NCBI RefSeq assembly: GCF_000308855.1
Contig: NZ_BAGM01000209.1
Span: 19,433-83,432 of the forward strand
Direction: 5' to 3'
Source of the DNA: Nocardia veterana NBRC 100344
Lineage (GTDB): Bacteria; Actinomycetota; Actinomycetes; Mycobacteriales; Mycobacteriaceae
Length of the DNA: 64,000 nt
In this document: positions 7,296 through 16,009 of the stretch, one piece after another
Position numbering within the stretch: position 1 is the stretch's first letter
Layout: the number at the start of each line of letters is the position of its first letter
Position numbers and translations under genes: made by a program
The notes under the pieces: model-generated
Databases searched by the model: none
Seen by the model: the letters and a program-made list of their open reading frames with translations, nothing else
Told to the model about the DNA's origin: nothing

Positions 7296-10050
7296 ACCGG
7301 CCCCGATCGCCGGCCAGGTCGGGAACTCGGCCGGCCCGGCGCCGCACCACCCACCGATACACCTCGTCACAACCCCAGACGATGAACGGGAACGGGACGA
7401 CGAACGCGATCATCCACGGCGCGAGTGCCGCGGTGCCCAGAACATCCTGCAGCAGCGGCACATAGACCACCAGGGCGGTCAGCGCCAGTTCGAAACCGAT
7501 GCCCCACAACAGCATCGGATTCGAGAAAACGCCGATCGACCGCAGCGACGCGCGATCGGTGCGCGCCGCGAAGGCGGTGCCGATCTGGCCCGCGACCATG
7601 CCGACGAACAGCATCGTCACCGCCTGCCGGTAGGCATGGTGCAGCGCGGCTGCGGGGCCGGTGGGATCGCCGGGATGCCAGCCCGCGGCGAGCAGGACGG
7701 TGAAGAAGCCGGCGAGGGCCAGCACGGCGCAGATGAGCCCCAGGAACAGCCAGGCGCGCAACAACATCCGGCGCCGGATCACCGGTTCGCCGCGGGGTCG
7801 CGGTGGCCGGCGCATGATGCCGGGCTCCGCGTGTTCGCGGCCCAGCGCGAGGGCGGGAAGCGTCTCGGTCCCCACGTCGAAGGTGAGCAGCAACGGCACC
7901 GTCAGCGGAACGGGCACCGCGCCACCGGACAGTGCGAACACCAGGAACGGCAGCACCTCGGGTGTGGCGTGGGCGAAGATGTAGAAGATGAACTTGCGGA
8001 TGTTGTCGTAGACCCGGCGTCCGGACTCGACCGCCACGGCGATGGTGGCGAAGTCGTCATCGGTGAGCACCATTGTGGATGCCTCGCGGGCGACATCGGT
8101 TCCGCTGCGGCCCATGGCGATGCCGATGTCGGCGCGCCGCAGCGCGGGTGCGTCGTTGGCGCCGTCGCCGGTCATGGCCACCACGTGCCCGGTCTCGCGC
8201 AGGGCGTCGGCGATGCGCAGTTTGGCCTCGGGTGAGGACCGGGCGAAGATCACCTCGTCGGTGCCGGCGAGCAGCGCGTCGAGCCGGGCCTCGCTCATGG
8301 CGTCGAGTTCGGGGCCCGTGATGATGGCCGGGGTGCCACGCACGATGCCGACCCGGCGCGCGACGGCGGCGGCGGTCGCCCCGTGATCGCCGGTGATGAC
8401 GATGATCCGGATTCCCGCGGTGCGGCAGCGGGCCACGGCTTCGGGTACCTCCGGGCGTGGGGGATCGACGATGCTGACGACTGCCAGCAGGGTGAGCGCG
8501 GTCTCGGCCGCGGCGGGTGTCGCCGGATCCGGGCCGCCGGCGGGCAGGGGCCGATCGGCGATGGCGAGCATCCGGTATCCCTCCTGCGCCCGCGCGTCGA
8601 CGGCGGCGAGCACGTCGGCGCGCCGTCGTTCGGTCAGCGGGCGGGTGGTTCCGTCCGATGCGATCTCCGCGGCGCACAGCGGGACGACGGTTTCGGGTGC
8701 GCCCTTCACGTGGACGGTGTGCGCGCCGTCGGCGTCGTCGAGCGTGGACATGCGTTTGCGGACGGAGTCGAAGGCGAACTGCCGCAACCGAACCCCGTCC
8801 GCCGCCGCCGGATCGAGGGCCGTCGCCGCGGCCAGGACGGCGATATCGGTGGCATCGCCGGTGAGCCCACCGGCCGGTGACGGATGGGCGTTGGTGCACA
8901 GTGCCACTGCCCGCGCCGCCCGGCGCACCGGTTCCGCGACGTCGGTGGCGGTGAAGGGGTCGATATCACCGGAGGTCGTGGCGAGGGTGATCACCCGCAT
9001 CCGGTTCTCGGTGAGGGTGCCGGTCTTGTCGGTGCAGATCACGTCCGTGGATCCCAGCGTCTCAACGGCCGACAGCCGTTTGACCACCGCGCCGCGGGCC
9101 GCGAGCTGACGCACCCCGATGGCCAGCGCCAGGGTGATCACCGGCAGCAGCCCCTCGGGCACGTTGCCGACCAGCAGCCCGACGGCGAAGATCACCGCGT
9201 CGAGGAACGGCAGTCCCGCTCCGAAGATCGCCAGCGGGATGAACGCCGCGCCGAGCAGGACCGAGATCGCCGCGATCAGCCATGCCACCCGCCGCACCTG
9301 ATGTTCGAGCGGACTCTCCTCGGTGCGCACCCGCTCCGACAGCGCGGCGATCCGGCCCAGTTCGGTGCGCATCCCGGTGGCGAACACGACCGCGACCGCC
9401 TCGCCCTGGGTGCAGGCCGTACCACTGAAGATCACGTCGGTGGCCTGCAGCAACGGCACCGTGGAATCGACCGGCCCGGCGCCGCGGTGGACCGGCACCG
9501 ATTCCCCGGTCAACGCCGACATATCCACTTCGACCGCGCCGTCCAGCAGCCGGGCATCGGCGGAGATCTTGTCCCCTTCGGACACGATCAGAACATCGCC
9601 GGGCACCAGATCGGCGGTGTCGATACTGCGGCGCGACCCGTCGCGAACGACGGTGGCGTGCGACGGAATGAATGCGGCCAGCGCCTCGACGGCATGTTCT
9701 GCGTGGCGTTCCTGGACGAACGCGAAGACGGCATTGAGCACGATCACCGACAGGATCGCGATCGCGACCGCTTCGATGCCGACCGAGAACGCCAGCGCCG
9801 CCGCGGCCCACAGCAGCAGCGCGAGCGGATGGGTGAACTGGCGTAACAGCTCTCGTGGCCATTGCCGGGTGCCTCGCCTGCGCAGGGTGTTCGGCCCCGC
9901 GTGGATCAGCCGTCGGTGCGCCTCGCGGGTGGACAAGCCGTCACGTGAGCTACGCAGATCCCGCAGCAGCAGGTCCAGCGGTTCGGTGGCTTCGACCTGA
10001 GCGGGCAGCTCGGCCGCGGGGGCGGTGTCCGGAGAGACGGAGCCGGGCAC
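7246..10050 (-). CDS. Cation-transporting P-type ATPase, type II
   Basis: 934 residues. A cation-ATPase N-terminal domain (about 20-95) is followed by the actuator loop with TGES (181-184), PEGLLP in TM4 (298-303), the phosphorylated Asp in DKTGTLT (341-347), KGAPE in the nucleotide domain, MTGDGANDAPALRRADIGIAMG at the hinge, and C-terminal helices holding ATPEVLPFLVF and FDVGTETLPALALG. The last two resemble TM5/TM6 of Na+/K+-ATPase-like (IIC) pumps, so a monovalent cation or Ca2+ is likelier than a heavy metal; the ion cannot be fixed from sequence. CtpF of the M. tuberculosis DosR regulon is the functional parallel. GTG 10050 has no good ribosome site; an AGGGAGG-led ATG at 10089 in the same frame meets a TGA after ten codons (see findings). 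Confidence 0.92.
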   Translation of the reverse strand: MPGSVSPDTAPAAELPAQVEATEPLDLLLRDLRSSRDGLSTREAHRRLIHAGPNTLRRRGTRQWPRELLRQFTHPLALLLWAAAALAFSVGIEAVAIAILSVIVLNAVFAFVQERHAEHAVEALAAFIPSHATVVRDGSRRSIDTADLVPGDVLIVSEGDKISADARLLDGAVEVDMSALTGESVPVHRGAGPVDSTVPLLQATDVIFSGTACTQGEAVAVVFATGMRTELGRIAALSERVRTEESPLEHQVRRVAWLIAAISVLLGAAFIPLAIFGAGLPFLDAVIFAVGLLVGNVPEGLLPVITLALAIGVRQLAARGAVVKRLSAVETLGSTDVICTDKTGTLTENRMRVITLATTSGDIDPFTATDVAEPVRRAARAVALCTNAHPSPAGGLTGDATDIAVLAAATALDPAAADGVRLRQFAFDSVRKRMSTLDDADGAHTVHVKGAPETVVPLCAAEIASDGTTRPLTERRRADVLAAVDARAQEGYRMLAIADRPLPAGGPDPATPAAAETALTLLAVVSIVDPPRPEVPEAVARCRTAGIRIIVITGDHGATAAAVARRVGIVRGTPAIITGPELDAMSEARLDALLAGTDEVIFARSSPEAKLRIADALRETGHVVAMTGDGANDAPALRRADIGIAMGRSGTDVAREASTMVLTDDDFATIAVAVESGRRVYDNIRKFIFYIFAHATPEVLPFLVFALSGGAVPVPLTVPLLLTFDVGTETLPALALGREHAEPGIMRRPPRPRGEPVIRRRMLLRAWLFLGLICAVLALAGFFTVLLAAGWHPGDPTGPAAALHHAYRQAVTMLFVGMVAGQIGTAFAARTDRASLRSIGVFSNPMLLWGIGFELALTALVVYVPLLQDVLGTAALAPWMIAFVVPFPFIVWGCDEVYRWVVRRRAGRVPDLAGDRGRFNRRRERAPATSRSPR

Positions 10051-10056
10051 GCTCGA

Positions 10057-10089
10057 TCAGCCCGACCGTGGTGTGGTGTCGTGGGCCAT
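10057..10089 (-). CDS. Ten-codon upstream ORF ahead of the P-type ATPase, in the same frame
   Basis: On the reverse strand ATG at 10089, with AGGGAGG just upstream, opens a ten-residue frame (MAHDTTPRSG) closed by TGA at 10057-10059. Two codons later the ATPase GTG (10050) begins in the same frame. This is either a leader ORF with coupled reinitiation or an original N-terminus cut off by a nonsense change. Confidence 0.4.
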   Translation of the reverse strand: MAHDTTPRSG

Positions 10090-10118
10090 GATGCCTCCCT
10101 CCGGCGCCGGCCGGGTCC

Positions 10119-10153
10119 GGTGACGTTCCCTGCCTTCGCGCGGTGACGTTCCC
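10119..10153. repeat. Direct repeat GGTGACGTTCCC, two copies 23 bp apart
   Basis: Identical 12-mers at 10119-10130 and 10142-10153 in the gap between the ATPase and pfkB genes. A related sequence GGGAACGGTCACC occurs reversed at 13307-13319 before hypF. Spacing suggests same-face binding by a regulator; they fit the DosR box poorly. Confidence 0.45.
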
Positions 10154-10189
10154 CTCTTCGACTGTAGGAGCAGCACTCGCGCGGGACAC

Positions 10190-10203
10190 GGGACTTCGGT
10201 CAC
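10190..10203. promoter_or_regulatory. DosR/DevR-like box GGGACTTCGGTCAC
   Basis: Centred about 57 bp upstream of the pfkB ATG, the same distance as the nearest box to the CBS gene. It lies in the divergent ATPase/pfkB gap. Confidence 0.5.
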
Positions 10204-10253
10204 CACCGGGGCCGACCGGAATGCCCTACTCGGTGGACCGCAGATCCCGTGAG

Positions 10254-11213
10254 ATGAGCCGTATGGCGATCGTCACGCTTACGATGAATCCCGCGATCGA
10301 TAGTGCGGCCCGCACCGACCGGGTGCTCCCTACCGACAAGCTGCGTTGCGGCGCACCACGATTCGATCCGGGAGGGGGCGGGATCAATGTGGCTCGCACG
10401 GTGGCGGCGCTCGGTGAGCCCGTCACCGCGATCTATCCGGCAGGCGGGCACACCGGAGCGTTCCTCGAACAGTTGGTACGCGAGTCGGATATCCCCGCCC
10501 ACGCCGTGGCGACCGCGGAGCCGACCCGGGAGAACTTGGCCGTGTTCGCCGACGACAGCGGGGAACAGTATCGATTCGTCTTTCCGGGACCTCGCCTGAC
10601 GCCGGCCGAACAGCACCGCTGCCTGGCGGCGGTGGAGCGCTACGCGGCCGGCGCGGACTATGTGGTCGCCAGCGGCAGCCTTCCACCCGGTGTCGCCCCC
10701 GGTTTCTATCAGGTCGCCGCGGATGTGGCTGCGGCACACGGTGTTCCGCTGATTCTCGATACCTCCGGACCCGCGCTGCGGGCGATCCGGCGCGGAGTCT
10801 TCCTGATCAAGCCGAGCGTCCGCGAACTCGCGCAGTTGGTCGGGCGCGCCCTGCCCGATCGGGACCGACAGGTTGCGGCGGCGCGCGAGCTGGTGGATGC
10901 GGCGATCGCCGAGATCGTTGTCGTCTCGCTCGGAGCCGAAGGGGCACTGGCGGTCACCGCCGAGCGGTCGCGGTGGTTCGTGCCTATTCCGGTGCCGGTG
11001 CGCAGCGGAATCGGCGCGGGCGATGCGATGGTGGGCGGTATCGCGGTCGGCCTGACCCGGGGCTACGACCTCGACGACGTGATCCGGCTGGGTATCGCCG
11101 CGGCCACCGCGGCACTGACCACCTCGGGCACCGCGCCCGGCCTGCGCTCTCGGATCGATCGACTGTACGAGGAGCAGCGGCGGACCGCCGCGCTGGTGAC
11201 CGAGGCCGACTGA
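10254..11213 (+). CDS. pfkB: PfkB-type sugar kinase (phosphofructokinase B family)
   Basis: About 319 residues. The N-terminal TLTMNPAIDSAARTDRVLPTDKLRC and the DPGGGGINVARTVAALG substrate loop match M. tuberculosis PfkB (Rv2029c, DosR regulon) closely. ASGSLPPGVAPGFYQ, LDTSGPAL and the catalytic GIGAGDAMVGGIAVGL (Asp general base) are all present, so it should be an active ribokinase-fold kinase of fructose 6-phosphate or a related sugar phosphate. ATG 10254 (MSRMAIV) and ATG 10263 (MAIV) are both possible; neither has a strong ribosome site. An upstream frame to 10143 crosses the promoter box and is rejected. It converges on the GNAT gene with 17 bp between. Confidence 0.93.
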   Translation: MSRMAIVTLTMNPAIDSAARTDRVLPTDKLRCGAPRFDPGGGGINVARTVAALGEPVTAIYPAGGHTGAFLEQLVRESDIPAHAVATAEPTRENLAVFADDSGEQYRFVFPGPRLTPAEQHRCLAAVERYAAGADYVVASGSLPPGVAPGFYQVAADVAAAHGVPLILDTSGPALRAIRRGVFLIKPSVRELAQLVGRALPDRDRQVAAARELVDAAIAEIVVVSLGAEGALAVTAERSRWFVPIPVPVRSGIGAGDAMVGGIAVGLTRGYDLDDVIRLGIAAATAALTTSGTAPGLRSRIDRLYEEQRRTAALVTEAD

Positions 11214-11230
11214 ACCGGACCGCGGCACCG

Positions 11231-11725
11231 TCACGGCTTCCCCAGCTGCAGAACCACGTGGACGATGCCGTCGTCGCGCCGGGCCGACATCGGCAGATCT
11301 ATCTCCATCAGCAGCTGCATCATCGTGGAATTGGTCGTCATGATGTCGCCCGCGAACCGGTTGATGCCGTGCCGGCGTGCGGCGTCGGCCAGCCGGGTCA
11401 GCAGCGCGGTGCCGATACCGCACTGCTGCTCCGCGTGGGCTACGACCATGGCCACCTCCGCGCAGTCGGTGCCGGGCAGCACGACGTAGTTCGCGACACC
11501 GATGAGCTCGGCACCGAGAAAGGCGCCGAAGGCGCAGTGCGTCGGGTCGCTCGTCGAGATGATGTCCGCCAGCTGGTCGAGGTGTTTCGGCCGTGGTCCG
11601 AAGAAACGGAAGTAGCCGTCGCGTCGCCCCAGTGCGGCGTGCAGTTCGCGGACCGCATCGCGGTCGTCGGGTGTCAGGCGCCGGTAGCTGATCGTGCTCA
11701 GGTCCATGGTCGGCTTCGCGGTCAT
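11231..11725 (-). CDS. GNAT-family N-acetyltransferase, 164 aa
   Basis: A single GNAT fold: YRRLTPDDRDAVRELHAALG at the N-terminus, FGAFLGAELIGVANYVV in the central strands, then EVAMVVAHAEQQCGIGTALLTRLADAA, the acetyl-CoA pyrophosphate loop (Q/RxxGxG/A as QQCGIGTA). The YFRFFGPRP segment resembles the acetyltransferase half of protein lysine acetyltransferases such as Pat, so a protein substrate is possible, but this is inference. ATG 11725 overlaps the stop of the APH/AAA kinase gene by 4 bp (ATGA), so the two are translationally coupled and share its DosR-box promoter. Confidence 0.88.
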   Translation of the reverse strand: MTAKPTMDLSTISYRRLTPDDRDAVRELHAALGRRDGYFRFFGPRPKHLDQLADIISTSDPTHCAFGAFLGAELIGVANYVVLPGTDCAEVAMVVAHAEQQCGIGTALLTRLADAARRHGINRFAGDIMTTNSTMMQLLMEIDLPMSARRDDGIVHVVLQLGKP

Positions 11726-13182
11726 GAAGATGTCCGATCGTTCGTTCGCTGATAGATCCGCAGGGCGGCGGCGGTAGTCCGCTCCAGGGGTGCGGTGGTA
11801 TCCAGGACTTTCGCATCCGGCCAGGGGTCTCGGTCGGCCGCCATGGCTGCCGCGATGGCGGCGGTAGCGTCGGATTCGGATCCGCGGCGGGCCGCGATTC
11901 GTGCGGCGGTCACCGATAGCGGTGCGCTGCATCGTATTTCGATCAGGTCGGCGAATGTCCGGGCCGCGAGGCCGTGCGCGCGTCGTCGCTGGGCGCCGTC
12001 GATCCAGCTGGCGTCGAGGACGACCGATCGGCCTTCGGCGAGTAGCGTCTGCGCCTCGGCGCGCATTACCGTATAGACGTGGTCGCGGGCGCCGGGTGTG
12101 TATGCGCCGGCGTCGTACTCGCCGCTCGCGCCGGCCAGCACGCCGCGGGCGCGGCGATCGGCGCGAACCCGATCGCTGGACAGCAGGACCGCGCCGGTCG
12201 CCGCGGCCAGGCGCTCGGCGATGGTCGACTTCCCGGTGCCCGGCAAGCCGCCGATCAGCACGAGTCGCACCCTGCCGGCCGCCAGGTGGCGCAGGGCGAT
12301 CTCGATGTGCCGGACCGCATTTCCCGTTCGGTGGTCTCCCTGGTGCCAGCGCACGCAGTCCACCTTCGCGCGCACCGCCGCGCGGTAGGCGATGTAGTGG
12401 TGGTAGAGCGACTCCGGCGCGGGGTCGTGGGTCGTCTCGAGGTACTCCTCGACGAGCGCTCGCCCATAATCCGGGTACCCGAGACGTTCCAGATCCATGG
12501 CCAGGAAACAGATATCGTCGAGCCGATCGACATAGCGCAGTTCGTCGTCGAAATCGAGACAGTCGACGACCCGCACGCCGTCGTCGGTGACGAAGATGTC
12601 GTCGGCGCGCAGATCGCCGTGGCCGTCGACGATCCGCCCGGCAGCGATGCGCTTGTCGAACATTGCCGAGCGGCCGTCGAGATAACGCATCGCGGCGTCG
12701 GTCAGTTGCTGCACCGGCGCCGGCCGGAGCGGGGGACACGCCATTCCGGACACCAACGACAACCACCGCTGTCGAACCGCCGCCATCGTCGCCGCACGAT
12801 CGATGTCCGCTCCGGTCGGCGCCCGGTCGTGCCAGGCCACCACCTCACGCACCAGCGTCGACAGGGTGGCGTGAGCGACGGCTGGATCATCGAGACGACT
12901 CGACAACCGGGCGGCGTCGGGCAGCCGACGCATCAACAGAACGGGTTCGTTCGCGCCCGTGGTCGGATCGCACAGGTGCCCCACGCCGAGATAGACGTCC
13001 GGGGCGAAGCGTCGATTGAGCTGGAGTTCACGGGCGCACGCGATTTCGCGCGCGGGGCGGGTGGAGAAGTCGAGGAAATCGGTCCGCACCGGCTTCTTGA
13101 TCTTGTAGGCCCGGTCTCCGTACAGCACCACGACGGCCGAATGCGTTTCGGCGAGCGCGGCGAAGGGATCGTTGGTCTCCAT
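11722..13182 (-). CDS. Aminoglycoside-phosphotransferase-like / AAA P-loop kinase fusion, Rv2004c-like
   Basis: 486 residues from ATG 13182. The N-terminal half is a phosphotransferase fold with a catalytic HGDLRADDIF loop and VVDCLDFDDELR metal site; the C-terminal half is a small P-loop kinase (LIGGLPGTGKSTIAERLA Walker A, then LLSSDRVRADRRARG). This matches M. tuberculosis Rv2004c, a DosR-regulon protein of unknown substrate. The frame extends upstream to 13272, but a strong DosR-like box sits inside that extension, 37 bp before ATG 13182, so the shorter start is right and the message may be leaderless. Next to it, hypF runs the other way. Confidence 0.88.
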   Translation of the reverse strand: METNDPFAALAETHSAVVVLYGDRAYKIKKPVRTDFLDFSTRPAREIACARELQLNRRFAPDVYLGVGHLCDPTTGANEPVLLMRRLPDAARLSSRLDDPAVAHATLSTLVREVVAWHDRAPTGADIDRAATMAAVRQRWLSLVSGMACPPLRPAPVQQLTDAAMRYLDGRSAMFDKRIAAGRIVDGHGDLRADDIFVTDDGVRVVDCLDFDDELRYVDRLDDICFLAMDLERLGYPDYGRALVEEYLETTHDPAPESLYHHYIAYRAAVRAKVDCVRWHQGDHRTGNAVRHIEIALRHLAAGRVRLVLIGGLPGTGKSTIAERLAAATGAVLLSSDRVRADRRARGVLAGASGEYDAGAYTPGARDHVYTVMRAEAQTLLAEGRSVVLDASWIDGAQRRRAHGLAARTFADLIEIRCSAPLSVTAARIAARRGSESDATAAIAAAMAADRDPWPDAKVLDTTAPLERTTAAALRIYQRTNDRTSS

Positions 13183-13218
13183 CGTTACCAGCGTCGCCGA
13201 CGACAGGCCGATTCGTGA

Positions 13219-13232
13219 TGGACCAAAGTCAT
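13219..13232. promoter_or_regulatory. DosR/DevR-like box TGGACCAAAGTCAT
   Basis: Reverse complement ATGACTTTGGTCCA; it carries the published central ACTWWAGT/AAAGTC character. Centred 44 bp from ATG 13182 of the leftward Rv2004c-like gene, the spacing expected if transcription starts at or near that ATG. Confidence 0.6.
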
Positions 13233-13335
13233 CGGCCCCGGGGCCGTGTGTCCCGGGTAGGTTGCCGATCACCGGTTCGGTGGCCGCCGGGATCGCAGCG
13301 GCGCTCGGGAACGGTCACCGCCGTTTCCCGATAAA

Positions 13336-13349
13336 GGGCCTTTCGACCC
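13336..13349. promoter_or_regulatory. DosR/DevR-like box GGGCCTTTCGACCC before hypF
   Basis: Eleven of 14 matches to the island motif, flanked by AAA and TAGG. Its centre lies about 43 bp before GTG 13385 of hypF, mirroring the spacing at 13219, so the hydrogenase maturation genes appear to be under the same control. Confidence 0.6.
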
Positions 13350-13384
13350 TAGGTGGACGGTGCCGCGCAGGCCCACCGTGAAGT

Positions 13385-15742
13385 GTGCGCGAATTCGACC
13401 GGAGGGCCCGCGGCTCGTGCCGACCAGGAGACCGGCGCGGCGATGTCGACGTGCCGCGCCGGGTCGTCGTGACCGTGCACGGAATCGTGCAAGGGGTCGG
13501 TTTCCGTCCCTTCGTATATCGGTTGGCGCACGAGTTCGGCGTGCTCGGCGACGTACGGAATGTGGGCGGGCAGGTGGTTGCGCGACTGCAGGGCGACTCG
13601 GCAGCCATTGCGGGTCTGGTTGCCGCTCTACGGGAATCGCCACCACCGTCGGCGCGCGTCGAAGGGGTGGACGTTGCGGAGCTGCTGCCCGACATCACGC
13701 TCGGCCCCGGATTCTCGGTGGTGGACAGTACCGAGCAGACGGTGGTGTCTGCACGGGTGTCTCCGGATCTGGCTACCTGCGCGGCGTGTGTGCGAGAACT
13801 GTTCGATCCGGCCGACCGCCGCTACCGATACCCATTTCTCAGCTGCACCGACTGCGGACCGCGGGCGACGGTGATCGACGCGCTGCCCTACGATCGTGCT
13901 CGCACGACGATGCGGATCTTCCCGATGTGCACCTCGTGCGCCCGTGAGTACCACGACCCGGACGACCGCCGCTTCCACGCCGAGCCGACCGCGTGTCCAC
14001 GGTGCGGGCCCAGGTTGAGCTGGCTCTCCGACGGACTGGGCCGCGAGCCCACGGCGGATGCGGCGTTGGCCGTCGCGTGCGAAACGGTCGCGGCCGGCGG
14101 CCTGATCGCTGTCAAAGGCGTGGGCGGCTATCAATTGGTGTGCGACGCGGCGGCAGCCGAGACCGTGCAGCGGCTGCGCAAGGTCAAGTCGCGGCCGACC
14201 AAGCCGCTGGCGGTGATGGTCCGCGACCTCGACGCCGCACAGGGTATCGGCAGGGTCGATGACGCGGCTGCCGGGCTTTTGACCTCGCCGGCGGCTCCGA
14301 TCGTCCTGGTGCCACACCGGTGTGCCCCGCTCATGAATGAGATCGCCCCCGGCGTGTCGACAATCGGGCTCTTCCTGCCGTACAGCCCACTGCATCATCT
14401 GTTGCTCGCCGAATTGAACCGCCCACTGGTCGTCACCAGCGGCAATCGTGCCGGCGCCCCCACCGTGACATCGGATTCCCGCAGCCTGCGTCCGCTCGTC
14501 GACGGCATTCTCACTCACGACCGCCCCATTCGCGCTCGCTACGACGATTCCGTGCTGCGCGTCGGTGCGGGAAGGACCACGACCGTCCGCCGGGCTCGTG
14601 GATACGCGCCAGGAGTGCTGCCGCTACCGGTTCCGGCCGCAGTGCCCCTGCTTGCGATCGGGGCACAGCTCAAACACACCATCGCAGTGGGTGTTTCGGA
14701 TTCCGCATGCGTCGGCCCGCACACCGGTGATCTCGCCGATGCCGAGACCTATGCCGCGTTCGAACGGGCCGTGACCGACCTGTGCCGGCTGCACGGCGTG
14801 CACCCGGAAATCGTTGCGCACGACCAGCATCCGGGCTACCTGTCCACCGCTTACGCGCGCCGTCACTGGCCGGCCGGCCGACGCGTTGCTGTGCAGCATC
14901 ATCATGCGCATGTGGCGGCCACCGCCGCCGAACATCGAGTGGCAGACCGCTTCATCGGAATCGCCTTGGACGGACTGGGTTTCGGAGACGACGGGACCTT
15001 CTGGGGCGGAGAAGTTCTGCTGGCCGACTACCTCGGCTACACGCGATTCGGGCGATTCGCCACTGCGCCGATGCCCGGCGGTGAGGCCGCGGTCCGCCAC
15101 CCGGCCCGCATGGCGCTCGGCTATCTGTTCGGTGCGGAACGGTTCGGCACCGCCCCCGTCCCACAGATTGCCGCAACGGATCTGATGGACCGGATGGGCA
15201 GGCGGGAGGTCGCGCTGATTCGAACAATGATCGCCCGAAACCTGAACTGCCCACGTGCCTCCAGCGCCGGTCGGCTCTTCGACGCGCTGGCCGCACTGCT
15301 CGGGCTGTGCGACGACAACAGTTACGAAGGCGAAGCCGCCGTTCGGCTGGAATCCGCTGCCGCCGGGAACAGTGCCACCGAACCGCTGGCATGGACGCTG
15401 CACCGGCGCGGGGGCCTGCTGGTCTACGACCCGGTCCCGACGCTGCGCCACGCCATGGAACTGGCGGCCGGACACCCGGCCGGTACGGTGGCGGTCCGGT
15501 TCCATCGCGCCATCGCCGAGGTGGTCGTCGCCCTGGCCACGGAAGCTGCGGCTGCGAGCGGATCCCGGATCGTCTGTCTGGGTGGGGGTGTCTTCCAGAA
15601 CGCGCTGCTGACCACGCTCGTGCTCGACGGCCTGGCTGCCGCGGGCCTGGACGCTTTCGCCGGCGAACAGGTGCCGATGAACGACGGCGGAATCAGTTAC
15701 GGCCAAGCCGCTGTCGCGAGTGCGTCGACGAAAGGTGGATGA
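13385..15742 (+). CDS. hypF: [NiFe] hydrogenase maturation carbamoyltransferase HypF
   Basis: Makes the cyanide precursor for the NiFe-site iron: it carbamoylates the C-terminal Cys of HypE. Domain order is canonical: acylphosphatase (VVVTVHGIVQGVGFRPFVYRL), two zinc fingers of CxxC-x18-CxxC type (CAACVRELFDP...CTDCGP; CTSCAREYHDP...CPRCGP), YrdC-like domain (KGVGGYQLVCDA, KSRPTKPLAVM) and Kae1-like domain with metal-binding HHHAHVAATAAEH and GGGVFQNALL. 785 residues from GTG 13385. That start places it about 43 bp from the DosR box; GTG 13451, right before the acylphosphatase domain, is the alternative. hypC follows after 3 bp. Confidence 0.95.
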   Translation: MREFDRRARGSCRPGDRRGDVDVPRRVVVTVHGIVQGVGFRPFVYRLAHEFGVLGDVRNVGGQVVARLQGDSAAIAGLVAALRESPPPSARVEGVDVAELLPDITLGPGFSVVDSTEQTVVSARVSPDLATCAACVRELFDPADRRYRYPFLSCTDCGPRATVIDALPYDRARTTMRIFPMCTSCAREYHDPDDRRFHAEPTACPRCGPRLSWLSDGLGREPTADAALAVACETVAAGGLIAVKGVGGYQLVCDAAAAETVQRLRKVKSRPTKPLAVMVRDLDAAQGIGRVDDAAAGLLTSPAAPIVLVPHRCAPLMNEIAPGVSTIGLFLPYSPLHHLLLAELNRPLVVTSGNRAGAPTVTSDSRSLRPLVDGILTHDRPIRARYDDSVLRVGAGRTTTVRRARGYAPGVLPLPVPAAVPLLAIGAQLKHTIAVGVSDSACVGPHTGDLADAETYAAFERAVTDLCRLHGVHPEIVAHDQHPGYLSTAYARRHWPAGRRVAVQHHHAHVAATAAEHRVADRFIGIALDGLGFGDDGTFWGGEVLLADYLGYTRFGRFATAPMPGGEAAVRHPARMALGYLFGAERFGTAPVPQIAATDLMDRMGRREVALIRTMIARNLNCPRASSAGRLFDALAALLGLCDDNSYEGEAAVRLESAAAGNSATEPLAWTLHRRGGLLVYDPVPTLRHAMELAAGHPAGTVAVRFHRAIAEVVVALATEAAAASGSRIVCLGGGVFQNALLTTLVLDGLAAAGLDAFAGEQVPMNDGGISYGQAAVASASTKGG

Positions 15743-15745
15743 CCG

Positions 15746-16009
15746 ATGTGTCTCGGAGTACCGGGCCGAATCGTGAGCGTGCTCGGCGCGGACCCACTGC
15801 GTATGGGGACGGTCGACTTCGACGGGGCCCGCAGGTCGGTCTGTCTGGCATACGTTCCCGAGGCGGAGGCAGGTGACTACGTCATCGTCCACGTGGGTTT
15901 CGCGATCAGCCGGATCGATGAGGCGGAAGCAGCCGAAACTCTCGCGGTGCTCCGCGCCGTCCCCGACGCCCTTGCCACCGAACTGGGACCGGACCGGGAG
16001 GCCGGATGA
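15746..16009 (+). CDS. hypC: Hydrogenase maturation chaperone HypC
   Basis: 87 residues beginning MCLGVPGRIV; the Cys after the initiator Met is the conserved residue that, with HypD, carries the Fe(CN)2CO unit to the large-subunit precursor. The central strands VCLAYVPEAEAGDYVIVHVGFAISRIDEAEA are typical of HypC/HybG. Three bases follow hypF, and the stop overlaps the hypD ATG by 4 bp, so synthesis is coupled. Confidence 0.95.
   Translation: MCLGVPGRIVSVLGADPLRMGTVDFDGARRSVCLAYVPEAEAGDYVIVHVGFAISRIDEAEAAETLAVLRAVPDALATELGPDREAG

Noticed and set aside
13183..13272. The longer start of the Rv2004c-like gene
   Set aside because: The extension contains the DosR-like box and promoter; the conserved protein begins at ATG 13182.
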